Source: CAYNWK01 sp964400875
Lineage (GTDB): Bacteria > Chloroflexota > Anaerolineae > Anaerolineales > UBA4823
DNA length: 32,183 nucleotides
Reading direction: 5' to 3'
Assembly: GCA_964400875.1 (NCBI GenBank)
Contig: CAYNWK010000039.1
Coordinates: 1 to 32,183, forward strand
Shown here: piece after piece, positions 17,441-24,723 of the stretch
Numbering within the stretch: the stretch's first letter is position 1
How the letters are laid out: every line of letters starts with the position of its first letter
The notes under the pieces: model-generated
The model's input: the letters and a program-made list of their open reading frames with translations, nothing else
Database searches by the model: none
Told to the model about the DNA's origin: nothing
Program-made: the position numbers and the translations under genes

Positions 17441-18232
17441 TCAGCCTCCCTGGATCACCAGGCGGCGAATCCCCAGACGCAAGACCAGCTGCCCGGCGAG
17501 GATCAGTCCGGCAATCCATGCCAGCTGGGTCAGCAGTGCCTCCACCATGTCCGGGCCTTTTAGAATCCCCAGGTAGATCTCCATGGTGATGTCGAGCATC
17601 AGTGGGAAAGGTGTGAAGGCGCTCAACTGTTGAACCCAGTGCGGGAAGAAGCGCAGCGGCATCAAGAATCCTGAGAAGAACCACGAAAGGACGAAGAAGA
17701 AATAGATGATCCCCCGGGCGTCGGGCGTCCAGAAGGCGCTCAGATTGATCAGAAAGCGCCAGCCGAAGCTGATTCCCCAGGCTAACGCCAGCGCCAGCGC
17801 AAAGCCCAACCACTGGGTCAAACTTTCCGGATAAGCCAAATCGAAAATCAGCGCGAATAGTCCCAGGATTGGTAAGCCGCGCAAAACCAGGTTGACGATG
17901 GCCCTGCCCAGGTCTTGCGCCATCCAATAGGCAGAATAATCCATGGGCTTGAGCAGATCCGCGCCGACTTCCCCACTGTAGACGGACTTCATGATCTCGT
18001 ACCAGCTGAATAAACTTAAATATCCGATTACGGCCTGGGTAAAGCCGGAATACGTAATCGCTCCCTGCAAGGTTATTCCAGCCACCTCGCGTCGCGCGCC
18101 GTAGAGTGCGGCTAAGATGGCAGCTCGCATCAAGCCAAAGAAGAAATTGGTGGCTAATCCCACCAGCGTCGCGGTGCGGTAGGTCAGGTGGCGGCGAAGC
18201 GAAACTAGGCAGAGTTCCCCAAATAAACGCAT
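17441..18232 (-). CDS. ABC-2 type permease, first subunit
   Basis: Inner-membrane permease, 263 residues from ATG 18232, with about six hydrophobic segments (for example residues 20-45, 105-130, 135-165, 170-200, 225-255). The EIMKSVYSGEVGADLLKPMDY segment is the conserved cytoplasmic loop of this exporter type, parallel to the TFDQLLLRP loop of its partner. It is the first gene of the three-gene operon permease-permease-ATPase. No Shine-Dalgarno site precedes the ATG; a longer start (18340) would add a non-conserved cysteine-rich leader. The system most resembles DUF990-type exporters; the substrate cannot be inferred. Confidence 0.87.
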   Translation of the reverse strand: MRLFGELCLVSLRRHLTYRTATLVGLATNFFFGLMRAAILAALYGARREVAGITLQGAITYSGFTQAVIGYLSLFSWYEIMKSVYSGEVGADLLKPMDYSAYWMAQDLGRAIVNLVLRGLPILGLFALIFDLAYPESLTQWLGFALALALAWGISFGWRFLINLSAFWTPDARGIIYFFFVLSWFFSGFLMPLRFFPHWVQQLSAFTPFPLMLDITMEIYLGILKGPDMVEALLTQLAWIAGLILAGQLVLRLGIRRLVIQGG

Positions 18233-18333
18233 GTAAAATAGGAGGCAGGTAGAGGGACGAAACCGGTGTACTGGGGTGCCGACCGGATTGTTTCCGATCT
18301 GACAGTTTACCATGCATGCGCAGCTTAGGCTAC

Positions 18334-18362
18334 TTGCCAATCGCTGGCCGTGCCAATATAAT
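18334..18362 (+). promoter_or_regulatory. Sigma70-type promoter of the mazG-LOG-HEAT operon
   Basis: TTGCCA (18334-18339), a 17-bp spacer and a perfect TATAAT (18357-18362). Transcription should start near 18369, at the left edge of the short repeat at 18368-18459. The repeat's long hairpin would therefore be part of the 5' leader. Confidence 0.75.
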
Positions 18363-18367
18363 CAACC

Positions 18368-18459
18368 GAAGCAATTCGCAGATTAGGTGAACTTGGGGCA
18401 TTTTGGCTGGCGTAGCCAGCCAAAATGCCCCCAACCCTCCTCCAAATGCGTAAGTCCTA
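18368..18459. repeat. MITE-like short repeat, copy A (92 bp) with perfect central palindrome
   Basis: Ends are GAAGCAATTCGCA (left) and TGCGTAAGTCCTA (right). The centre (18395-18431) is a perfect 17-bp inverted repeat with a 3-nt spacer: GGGGCATTTTGGCTGGC / GCCAGCCAAAATGCCCC. The right end is identical over 13 nt, in inverted orientation, to the left end of the copy at 20155. The right palindrome arm matches the copy at 28215-28307 at 15 of 17 positions. It lies in the divergent gap between the ABC permease and mazG-like genes and could fold into a stable RNA hairpin on either strand. Confidence 0.7.
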
Positions 18460-18481
18460 GCTCTTTTAAACGGTGAGATTT

Positions 18482-18781
18482 ATGGATATTGCTCTACTGA
18501 CTCAGGCTATGCATCGCTTTGTCGAATCCCAAGGTTGGTATAAGCCGGACAGCTCCAGGCCGCAATCTTTGAGGAACCTGGCAATCTCGCTGAACCTGGA
18601 AGCGGCGGAAGTGCTCGAGCACTTCCAGTGGGGGGAAAACAGCGAAAACAGGGAGGCTCTGGGAGATGAGCTGGCCGACGTAGCCTTATATCTTTTGCAG
18701 CTCGCCAGCCTGGCGCAGATCGATCTGGAGCAAGCCATCTTGCGCAAACTGGACCGCAATTACGAACGTACCTGGAAGTGA
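18482..18781 (+). CDS. MazG-like nucleotide pyrophosphohydrolase
   Basis: Small all-alpha NTP pyrophosphohydrolase, 99 residues, of the dCTPase/RS21-C6-like branch that hydrolyses non-canonical or excess (d)NTPs to monophosphates. The metal-binding signature is ExxE (E40, E43 in LEAAEVLEHFQW) followed by ExxD (E63, D66 in GDELADVALYLLQLA). The start at ATG 18482 has GGTGA 5 bases upstream; a GTG at 18473 is possible. It is the first gene of a plus-strand operon with the LOG and HEAT-repeat genes (10-nt gaps). The window shows no particular nucleotide substrate. Confidence 0.9.
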   Translation: MDIALLTQAMHRFVESQGWYKPDSSRPQSLRNLAISLNLEAAEVLEHFQWGENSENREALGDELADVALYLLQLASLAQIDLEQAILRKLDRNYERTWK

Positions 18782-18791
18782 GCATAAAACA

Positions 18792-19331
18792 ATGCGTGTA
18801 ACCATATTCGGCGGCTCGCAGCCCAAACCCGGAGAGAAAACGTATCAGGACGCGCTGACTTTAGGCCGCTTGCTGGGTGAAGCTGGTCATACGGTGCTGA
18901 CGGGAGGCTATATCGGCACCATGGAGGCAGTTTCCAGGGGCGCCGCCGAGGCTGGCGGGCGTGTGATCGGCGTCACCTGCGATGAGATCGAAGCCTGGCG
19001 CCCTGTCTCCCCGAACCGCTGGGTGCAGGAACAGCTGCGCTTTCCCACCCTTCGTCAGCGTTTATTTGCTTTGATCGAGGAGTGCGACGCGGCCATCGTC
19101 ATGCCCGGCGGCATAGGCACGCTGGCCGAGCTGGCCGAGATGTGGTCGCACCTGCAAACCGGCGCGATCCGGACCAGGCACTTGGTCCTGGTCGGCGCAG
19201 GTTGGGAAGCTGTATTGGATACCTTTTTTGAACAGTTCAATGGCTTCGTGTCAGAAGAATACCGCCAGCTGCTGACTTTCGCGGCGGATGTCCAGGAGGC
19301 GGTCAGCTTACTCGGGAACCGGGGGGATTAG
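18792..19331 (+). CDS. LOG-family Rossmann-fold protein
   Basis: Member of the lysine decarboxylase-like/LOG family, 179 residues. The defining motif PGGIGTLAE (105-113) is intact, as is the N-terminal FGGSQPKPGEKTYQDA and TGGYIGTMEAVSRGA. Characterised LOG proteins release adenine-type bases from nucleoside 5'-monophosphates (cytokinin activation in plants); bacterial relatives often act as nucleotide phosphoribohydrolases. Its position after a MazG-like NTP pyrophosphatase, which would produce monophosphates, suggests a nucleotide clean-up pair, but that is inference. The ribosome site is weak. Confidence 0.88.
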   Translation: MRVTIFGGSQPKPGEKTYQDALTLGRLLGEAGHTVLTGGYIGTMEAVSRGAAEAGGRVIGVTCDEIEAWRPVSPNRWVQEQLRFPTLRQRLFALIEECDAAIVMPGGIGTLAELAEMWSHLQTGAIRTRHLVLVGAGWEAVLDTFFEQFNGFVSEEYRQLLTFAADVQEAVSLLGNRGD

Positions 19332-19341
19332 GCATTCTGCG

Positions 19342-20151
19342 ATGCCCGCCATCAACCCTGCGCGCTTGAGGATCCAGAGCGCCGAACTGGCTGAGCTGTT
19401 TGATCGGCCCGCGGCGTTCGTGCATGCTCTGCACGAACTGCTGGAGCTGTACGCCGATCGCACTCGCAGGCCGGGACTAACAGGCGCGCCGCCGCCTTTG
19501 CTGGAAGCCTACAAAGTACCGACTCCGGTCTTGCGGCGGATCTTAATCGAACTGGATCCGCTGATTCAGCAGGACCAACAGGCCGGCTTCGATCTCTGTG
19601 ATGCGCTTTGGTCAGAATCTTACCTGGAATTTCGTTCGCTGGCAGCCTCTCTGCTGGGTAAATTGAACCCGGAAAACCCCGAGCCAATCCTGGAGCGGGT
19701 GGTCCGCTGGACAGGTCCGAAAACCGAAAGCCGCCTGATCGAGCTGCTGCTGACCGCTGGTCTCTCCCGGATGCGTGAACAACTGCCCGAACGTTATCTC
19801 CAACAATTGGAAGCCTGGTTAGTCTCGGAGGACGTATTTACCCGCCAGCTGGGATTGCGCGCCTTGCACGCTTCTTTGCAAGCGCAGCCTGTCCATAACT
19901 TGCCGGTGTTATTCCGCTTGTTAGGATTGCTGGTGCGCGAAGCCCCGGGACAGCTGCGGCCCGATTTATTGGCCGTGCTACGCGATCTGGCAGCCCGTTC
20001 GCCTCAGGAAACCGCGTATTTTCTGCGGCAGAACTTGATGATCAAGAGCGATAACCCGGGCACCGCCTGGTTGATCCGCAACAGCCTGCGATCATTTCCG
20101 CCTGACCAGCAGGTCAGCCTGCGTGCGGCGCTGCGCGCGGCCGCCGAGTAA
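19342..20151 (+). CDS. HEAT-repeat protein related to DNA alkylation repair (AlkD-like) family
   Basis: A 269-residue, almost entirely helical protein. The segment LIQQDQQAGFDLCDALWSES followed by YLEFRSLAASLLGKL resembles the DNA_alkylation (AlkC/AlkD) helical repeats. In AlkD a tryptophan followed by a catalytic Asp (W-x-x-x-D type) is expected; here the equivalent region reads VRWTGPKTESRLIELL and no catalytic Asp is obvious. The protein may therefore be a non-catalytic HEAT scaffold or a divergent glycosylase. ATG 19342 is chosen over an upstream start because the conserved part begins just after it and the gap to the LOG gene is then 10 nt. It is the last gene of this operon. Confidence 0.65.
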   Translation: MPAINPARLRIQSAELAELFDRPAAFVHALHELLELYADRTRRPGLTGAPPPLLEAYKVPTPVLRRILIELDPLIQQDQQAGFDLCDALWSESYLEFRSLAASLLGKLNPENPEPILERVVRWTGPKTESRLIELLLTAGLSRMREQLPERYLQQLEAWLVSEDVFTRQLGLRALHASLQAQPVHNLPVLFRLLGLLVREAPGQLRPDLLAVLRDLAARSPQETAYFLRQNLMIKSDNPGTAWLIRNSLRSFPPDQQVSLRAALRAAAE

Positions 20152-20154
20152 TTA

Positions 20155-20243
20155 TAGGACTTACGCACTTGAATGAGTAAAGGGGCTAGTGAATAAAGAT
20201 GGGTCGGGCATTGTGAGCCGTTCATGGCGTTTGCGTGTTCTGG
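20155..20243. repeat. MITE-like short repeat, copy C (about 89 bp)
   Basis: The left end TAGGACTTACGCA (20155-20167) is identical to the inverted right end of copy A. The right end TTGCGTGTTCTGG (20231-20243) is only a loose inverted match. No strong central palindrome is seen, so this may be a decayed or partial copy. It begins 4 nt after the HEAT-gene stop and runs into the rpsO promoter. Confidence 0.45.
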
Positions 20244-20260
20244 CTTTTATTTGGTATAAT
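20231..20260 (+). promoter_or_regulatory. rpsO promoter with extended -10
   Basis: The -10 TATAAT (20255-20260) is preceded by TGG, giving an extended -10. The -35 candidate is TTGCGT (20231-20236) at 18 bp spacing and lies in the right end of the short repeat. The predicted start near 20267 leaves a leader of about 100 nt before rpsO. Confidence 0.7.
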
Positions 20261-20266
20261 CAGACC

Positions 20267-20368
20267 CGCTGACTAGACCGGTTGGTGGTTTGGCAGTACG
20301 TTATTGCCAGGACTGCCGGCACGGTGACCTGCAAAAACAAAATCTAGAAGTAGGAGAAAGCAGAAGTC
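20267..20368 (+). promoter_or_regulatory. Structured rpsO leader, possible S15 autoregulatory element
   Basis: The leader can form alternative hairpins: GGCAGT (20292-20297) pairs with ACTGCC (20312-20317), or GGCA pairs with TGCC at 20305-20308. Mutually exclusive stems in an rpsO leader fit the known habit of S15 mRNAs to be autoregulated by S15, but no known S15 RNA class is recognised here. Confidence 0.35.
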
Positions 20369-20641
20369 ATGACTTTGGATAAAGATGAGAAGAAACAGTT
20401 GATGGAGGAATTTTCCCGTCACAGCACGGACACCGGTTCGCCAGAGGTGCAAGTTGCTATTCTGACCAACCGGATCAAACAGCTCACCGATCACTTACGC
20501 GAGCACAAGCACGACGAATCCTCACGCCGAGGCTTGTTGAAACTGGTTGGTCGCCGGCGACGGTTGTTAGCTTACATCCGTCGGAAAGATTTTCAACGTT
20601 ACCAGGCGTTGACCGACCGCCTAAGCATTCGCCGTAAGTAA
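20369..20641 (+). CDS. rpsO: 30S ribosomal protein S15
   Basis: Primary 16S rRNA-binding protein of the 30S platform, 90 residues, the standard length. Signatures are DTGSPEVQVAILTNRI (residues 21-36) and the RNA-binding RRGLLKLVGRRRRLLAYI (residues 53-70). The AGGAG upstream of the ATG is rather distant (about 13 nt). It is followed by its own terminator and then pnp, the conserved rpsO-pnp order. Confidence 0.98.
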   Translation: MTLDKDEKKQLMEEFSRHSTDTGSPEVQVAILTNRIKQLTDHLREHKHDESSRRGLLKLVGRRRRLLAYIRRKDFQRYQALTDRLSIRRK

Positions 20642-20653
20642 GCAAGTGTCCTC

Positions 20654-20694
20654 CGAGTAGATGGCGTCTTGGTCACCATCTACTCGATTTTTTT
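20654..20694 (+). terminator. Rho-independent terminator after rpsO
   Basis: An 11-bp stem CGAGTAGATGG (20654-20664) / CCATCTACTCG (20676-20686) is followed by ATTTTTTT. It sits 13 nt after the rpsO stop, so at least part of pnp expression must come from readthrough or its own promoter. Confidence 0.85.
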
Positions 20695-20802
20695 GGGGTG
20701 ATGAAGAACGTCCAAATCACTTTTCTGGTTCGGTAATGCGTGTCATCTTCACCAAAATCGGAGCAATCATTTAAATATCGCTTGCTGGTTGGGTATTGGA
20801 GC

Positions 20803-20853
20803 CTGGTGACAACAGCTGGTCCCCTGAGGGCGCACGTTGTCGGCAGTTTCCAG
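20803..20853 (+). promoter_or_regulatory. Possible structured pnp leader
   Basis: GACAAC (20808-20813) can pair with GTTGTC (20836-20841), with an outer CTGG (20803-20806) / CCAG (20850-20853) pair. In enterobacteria pnp is autoregulated through a leader stem-loop, so a hairpin here is plausible, but the stem is short and the prediction is weak. No clear pnp promoter was recognised in 20695-20800. Confidence 0.25.
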
Positions 20854-20888
20854 TCCCTAACTAGGCGGGCGATGAAAAGGAGTTAGGC

Positions 20889-23081
20889 ATGAACCCAGAA
20901 GTAAAACAGTTTAATACCATGATGGGTGATAAACCCATCACCATCGAAACCGGTCATCTGGCCGGACAGGCTGGAGGCGCGGTCACCATTCGTATCGGTG
21001 ACACCATGTTGTTCGCCGCAGCCACGATGAGCGATGAAGTTCGCCCGGGGATCGATTTCTTCCCGTTGACCGTAGACTACGAAGAGCGCATGTACGCCGG
21101 TGGGCGTATCCCCGGTTCGTTCTTCCGCCGGGAAGGCCGACCTGGCGAAGAGGCCATCTTGACCGCTCGGTTGACCGACAGGTCGCTGAGACCCTTGTTT
21201 CCTAAAGACCTGCGCAACGACGTACAGGTCATCCTGTATTCGTTTTCCGCCGATGAGGAAAACCCCATCGACATCATGGCCGTCAACGGCGCCTCGACCG
21301 CATTGATGATCTCGGACATACCCTGGGGAGGTCCGGTAGGCGCGGTGCGCATCAGCCGGCTCGATGGAGAATTCATCGTCAATCCTACCTTCGAGGATAT
21401 TGAAAAATCTGACCTTGACCTCCGCATGGCCGGCACCCGTGACGCCATTTTGATGGTGGAGTGCGGCGCCACAGAAGTCGATGAAGAAGTAATGGTCGCG
21501 GCGTTGGAGTACGGACACCAGGCGATCCAACCGATCATCGACTTACAAGAGCGGATGGCCTTCGAGATCGGCAAAGAAAAGAAAGAGTACCAGCCGTTCG
21601 GCGAAGATGAAGCCGTCAATGCGGAAGTCAAAGGACGAGTCCAGGATGAGCTGCAGGGGATTCTGGATAGGCCGCTGAGCAAGACCGAGCGCAATGACGC
21701 TATCGATGAGTTGAAAGATCGCGTGATCACCGATCTGGCCGGCGAGGATGAAGAAAAAGCCAGGGAGGTTCGCAAAGCTTTTGATGCCGCTTATAAAGCG
21801 GTGGTTCGCCAACGCATTCTGGATCGCGGCCTGCGCCCGGATGGGCGGGGTCTGGATGAAATTCGCCCTGTCTGGTGCAAGGTGGAGGTCAGCCCTCGCG
21901 CTCATGGTTCAGGTTTGTTCACCCGGGGTGAGACCCAGGTGATCACCCTGGCTACACTGGGAACGCCGCGGGAAGCCCAGGAGCTGGATAACCTGACGCC
22001 GTCGGATAGCAAGCGCTATATCCACCATTACAACTTCCCGCCATTCTCGACCGGGGAGACACGCTTCCTACGCGGCGCCTCCCGCCGCGATATCGGGCAC
22101 GGTGCGCTGGCGGAACGAGCCTTGCGCCCTGTAATCCCGGATGAGATAGAGTTCCCTTACACACTCCGTCTGGTATCTGAAGTGCTCTCTTCAAACGGCT
22201 CCTCTTCGATGGCCTCCGTATGCGGTTCGACGCTGGCTTTGATGGATACCGGGGTGCCGATCAAAGCGCCCGTTGCCGGCATTGCTATGGGATTGGTCAA
22301 AGGCGAAGGCGACCGTTACGCCATCCTGACGGACATCCTCGGGATGGAGGATCACCTGGGTGACATGGACTTCAAGGTCGCTGGCACTGATAAGGGGATT
22401 ACCGCTTTGCAGATGGACATCAAGGTAAAGGGTCTCACCTCCAAGATCCTGGCGGAAGCGCTGGAAAGAGCGCGCAAAGCCCGCCTGTTCATCTTGGATA
22501 AGATTCTAGAAGTGATCCCTGCACCGAACCCGGACCTCAAACCGCACGCTCCGCGCATCACCACTGTCCAGATACCGGTGGAAAAGATCGGCGCGATCAT
22601 CGGCCCGGGCGGCAAGACCATCCGCAGCATCCAGGAGGAAAGCGACACGCGCATCGACGTTCAGGAAGATGGCACGATATTCATTGCAGCAAAGGCTGGT
22701 GAAAACGAGCGCATCGCCAGGGAAAGAATCCTTGCTTTGACCGAGGAGGCTGAGCTGGGCCGTATTTACACCGGCAAAGTCGTGCGCACAACAGACTTCG
22801 GCGCCTTCGTGGAGATACTCCCCAATACGGACGGCATGGTGCATATCTCGCAGCTGGCCAGCGAGCATATCGACAAGGTGGAGGATGTCGCCCGGTCTGG
22901 TGATGAGATCACGGTGATGGTCACGAACATCGACTCCGACGGCAAGATCCGCCTCTCTCGCCAGGCCGTCCTGGAAGGTTGGACGTTGGAAGAGGCCATG
23001 GAACGCGATCGTGGGGGCGGTGGTCGGCGCAGTGGCGGAGGGGGACGCGACCGGCGCGGAGGCGGCGGTCGGCGGCGCTAA
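20889..23081 (+). CDS. pnp: Polyribonucleotide nucleotidyltransferase (PNPase)
   Basis: Phosphorolytic 3'-5' exoribonuclease and RNA degradation factor, 730 residues. It contains two RNase PH-like domains (residues about 10-230 and 310-540) joined by a helical linker. A KH domain follows (IGAIIGPGGKTIRSIQEES, about 560-615) and then an S1 domain (GRIYTGKVVRTTDFGAFVE, about 625-695). The catalytic-side segment MEDHLGDMDFKVAGT is intact. The C-terminus is a short Arg/Gly tail (GGGGRRSGGGGRDRRGGGG) that may add RNA affinity. ATG 20889 has AGGAG about 6-7 bases upstream. Confidence 0.98.
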   Translation: MNPEVKQFNTMMGDKPITIETGHLAGQAGGAVTIRIGDTMLFAAATMSDEVRPGIDFFPLTVDYEERMYAGGRIPGSFFRREGRPGEEAILTARLTDRSLRPLFPKDLRNDVQVILYSFSADEENPIDIMAVNGASTALMISDIPWGGPVGAVRISRLDGEFIVNPTFEDIEKSDLDLRMAGTRDAILMVECGATEVDEEVMVAALEYGHQAIQPIIDLQERMAFEIGKEKKEYQPFGEDEAVNAEVKGRVQDELQGILDRPLSKTERNDAIDELKDRVITDLAGEDEEKAREVRKAFDAAYKAVVRQRILDRGLRPDGRGLDEIRPVWCKVEVSPRAHGSGLFTRGETQVITLATLGTPREAQELDNLTPSDSKRYIHHYNFPPFSTGETRFLRGASRRDIGHGALAERALRPVIPDEIEFPYTLRLVSEVLSSNGSSSMASVCGSTLALMDTGVPIKAPVAGIAMGLVKGEGDRYAILTDILGMEDHLGDMDFKVAGTDKGITALQMDIKVKGLTSKILAEALERARKARLFILDKILEVIPAPNPDLKPHAPRITTVQIPVEKIGAIIGPGGKTIRSIQEESDTRIDVQEDGTIFIAAKAGENERIARERILALTEEAELGRIYTGKVVRTTDFGAFVEILPNTDGMVHISQLASEHIDKVEDVARSGDEITVMVTNIDSDGKIRLSRQAVLEGWTLEEAMERDRGGGGRRSGGGGRDRRGGGGRRR

Positions 23082-23101
23082 CAAAGGTTAAACCGTCAAC
23101 G

Positions 23102-23134
23102 AGCAGCGCTCACAAGAGCGCTGCTTGTTTTTTT
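23102..23134 (+). terminator. Rho-independent terminator after pnp
   Basis: A perfect 10-bp stem AGCAGCGCTC / GAGCGCTGCT with an ACAA loop, followed by TGTTTTTTT. It begins 20 nt after the pnp stop. Confidence 0.92.
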
Positions 23135-23210
23135 AATGGCTACCCAGCTCCCATGATGAGAGGGCGTAGAGCGGAGTAAAACTTTTCAAACACCGTCTTC
23201 TCTCCTGGGC

Positions 23211-23253
23211 AATCTAAATGTTATCTAAATCGCTTCTTCACAATATCTGAACA
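23211..23253 (+). promoter_or_regulatory. 43-nt candidate response-regulator binding block, copy 1
   Basis: Half-site-like repeats are ATCTAAAT at 23212, ATCTAAAT at 23223 (11 bp apart) and ATCTGAAC at 23245 (22 bp further). The whole block matches the reverse complement of 26987-27029 at 37 of 43 positions. Tandem half-sites one helical turn apart are typical of OmpR/PhoB-family operators. The cognate regulator is probably the one encoded at 24021-24707. Confidence 0.7.
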
Positions 23254-23262
23254 AGCTCTTGC

Positions 23263-23268
23263 TATCCT
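23263..23268 (+). promoter_or_regulatory. -10-like element of the secreted Gly/Phe-rich gene
   Basis: TATCCT begins 10 bp after the last half-site of the upstream block. TTCACA (23237-23242) lies 20 bp away, too far for an unaided -35. This geometry resembles PhoB-type activated promoters, and the yceI copy keeps the same spacing. Confidence 0.5.
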
Positions 23269-23377
23269 TGCTATGTCTCAAGAAGACAGGCGATTGGCAG
23301 CTGTTCATCCAAAGCGCCCACGACCGTCGGTCTGAAATGACCCAATTCGTTCAATCTAGTTGAAAGGAGTAACAGGT

Positions 23378-23920
23378 ATGAAAAAATTTATTACAGTTGG
23401 CATCCTCGGGCTGCTGCTCTTGGGCGCTCTCGGTTTGGTAATTACCGGCACGGCGTTGGCTCAAGAGGATATCCCTCAGCCTGAATCGGGCACCGTTCCC
23501 GGGTTTCGAGGTGGCTTCGGCCGCGGCTACGGCAACGGAGTCGGTTTGGAAGCGGCCGCTGAGGCGCTTGGGATGACCACCGATGAGCTCTCGAACAGGC
23601 TGTGGGCCGGCGAAACCCTGGCGGACCTGGCCGATCAGGCCGGCGTGGACCTGCAGGAATTGCGGGACGCTGTGGAAGCTGCCCAGGTGGAAGCCAAGCG
23701 AGAAGCTATCGAACAAGCCGTCGATGACGGTCTGCTGACCCGCGATCACGCCGACTGGCTGCTGGAAGGCCTCGATAACGGCTACCTTCCGGGATTTGGC
23801 CGCGGCGGGTTTGGTCATGGCGGATTCGGCCACGGCGGTTTTGGCCGCCAAGGCGGCTTCGGCGGGATGTTTGGACCTGGAGTTCAGACTCCGGACACCT
23901 CCTCTGATTCGGGAGCTTGA
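23378..23920 (+). CDS. Secreted Gly/Phe/His-rich protein (DUF2680-like core)
   Basis: A 180-residue exported protein of unknown function. Residues 1-28 form a signal peptide (MKK, a long hydrophobic core, then TALA before Gln29). Residues about 50-130 are a helical region with a repeated pattern of short acidic helices (LGMTTDELSNRLWAGETLAD; AIEQAVDDGLLTRDHADWLL), reminiscent of DUF2680-type domains. Residues about 134-165 are a low-complexity tail with GGFGHGGFGHGGFGRQGGFG, which could bind metal or mediate assembly. ATG 23378 has AAGGAG 8 bases upstream. It precedes a two-component system and shares its promoter block with yceI, so it is probably an envelope-stress target of that system. 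Confidence 0.7.
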   Translation: MKKFITVGILGLLLLGALGLVITGTALAQEDIPQPESGTVPGFRGGFGRGYGNGVGLEAAAEALGMTTDELSNRLWAGETLADLADQAGVDLQELRDAVEAAQVEAKREAIEQAVDDGLLTRDHADWLLEGLDNGYLPGFGRGGFGHGGFGHGGFGRQGGFGGMFGPGVQTPDTSSDSGA

Positions 23921-23931
23921 TCCAAATCGCT
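23920..23931 (+). promoter_or_regulatory. Lone half-site-like match before the response regulator gene
   Basis: ATCCAAATCGCT fits the shared ATCYAAAYCGCT core of the two 43-nt blocks at all 12 positions, starting at the last base of the preceding stop codon. No second half-site is seen 11 bp away. It may reflect autoregulation or chance. Confidence 0.3.
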
Positions 23932-23939
23932 GCAGTTTT

Positions 23940-23974
23940 CGGGTTATTGGTGGGTGAACCTTGCCAATAACCCG
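23940..23974 (+). terminator. Hairpin between the secreted-protein gene and the response regulator gene
   Basis: An 11-bp perfect stem CGGGTTATTGG / CCAATAACCCG with a 13-nt loop. It is followed by ATATTCCCTTTT, which lacks a proper T-run. It may act as a partial terminator or 3' stabiliser, setting a lower level of regulator than of the secreted protein. Confidence 0.5.
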
Positions 23975-24020
23975 ATATTCCCTTTTCTGCAAAGGATCAC
24001 GTAAAATAGTCAATGAGGTT

Positions 24021-24707
24021 ATGGCAAAAAAGCTGCTCGTCGTCGATGACAAACGCGAATTACGCGCCCTGCTGGAGCAATACTTCACCCAGGAGGGCTT
24101 TGAGGTCGTTACCGCAGCCAACGGGCAGGAGGCGTTGTTCAGAGCGCGGCGAGAGAAACCTGATCTGATCATCCTTGATTTGATGATGCCTGAGATGGGC
24201 GGCTATGAATTCATGCGCACCTACGGTAGGGAAGCGGATACGCCCACCATAATCCTGACTGCCAAACTTGAGGAGAACGATAAAGTCCTGGGTCTCGAGC
24301 TGGGCGCGGATGACTATGTGACCAAGCCGTTCAGCGTGCGCGAGCTCACCGCCCGTGTAAGAGCTGTGTTGCGCCGGACAGGGAAACAGGATCTGGAGCA
24401 GGATATTTTGCGGGCTGCCGACATTACCTTAGACCGCGCTGGCCGGGTGGTGTTGGTTGGTGAGGTGCAGATCGACCTGACCCCCTCTGAATTTGACTTG
24501 CTGGCTACGCTAATGGCTGCTCCCGGGCGGGCATTTTCCCGTCTTGAATTGTTAGACCGTTTGCAGGGTTCGGCTTACGAAGGCTATGAGAGAACGATTG
24601 ACGTGCATGTGCGCAATCTGCGGGCAAAAATCGAACCGGATGACTCCAACCCGCGCTACGTAGAGACGGTTTACGGGGTCGGTTACCGTTTCGCGCCGCA
24701 GTATTGA
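24021..24707 (+). CDS. OmpR/PhoB-family response regulator
   Basis: DNA-binding response regulator, 228 residues. The receiver domain has acidic D9/D10, phospho-acceptor D53 (LIILDLMMPEMGG), T80 and K102 (TKPF). The C-terminal winged helix (about 130-228) carries LTPSEFDLLATLM, the recognition-helix region RTIDVHVRNLRAKIE and the final YGVGYRF wing. ATG 24021 gives the normal N-terminus (MAKKLLVVDD); an extension to 23961 is not conserved. The kinase gene follows 16 nt downstream. Tandem ATCTRAAY-type sites in front of both flanking target-like genes suggest it controls them. Confidence 0.95.
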   Translation: MAKKLLVVDDKRELRALLEQYFTQEGFEVVTAANGQEALFRARREKPDLIILDLMMPEMGGYEFMRTYGREADTPTIILTAKLEENDKVLGLELGADDYVTKPFSVRELTARVRAVLRRTGKQDLEQDILRAADITLDRAGRVVLVGEVQIDLTPSEFDLLATLMAAPGRAFSRLELLDRLQGSAYEGYERTIDVHVRNLRAKIEPDDSNPRYVETVYGVGYRFAPQY

Positions 24708-24723
24708 TGGGTAGGTCGACCTG

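Noticed and set aside
17439..18317. Upstream in-frame extension of the second ABC permease (to give 589 residues)
   Set aside because: The extension is rich in Arg/Pro/Gly with no membrane pattern and lies antiphase over the first permease gene, which has proper hydrophobic segments. A good ribosome site and ATG at 17438 mark the real start.
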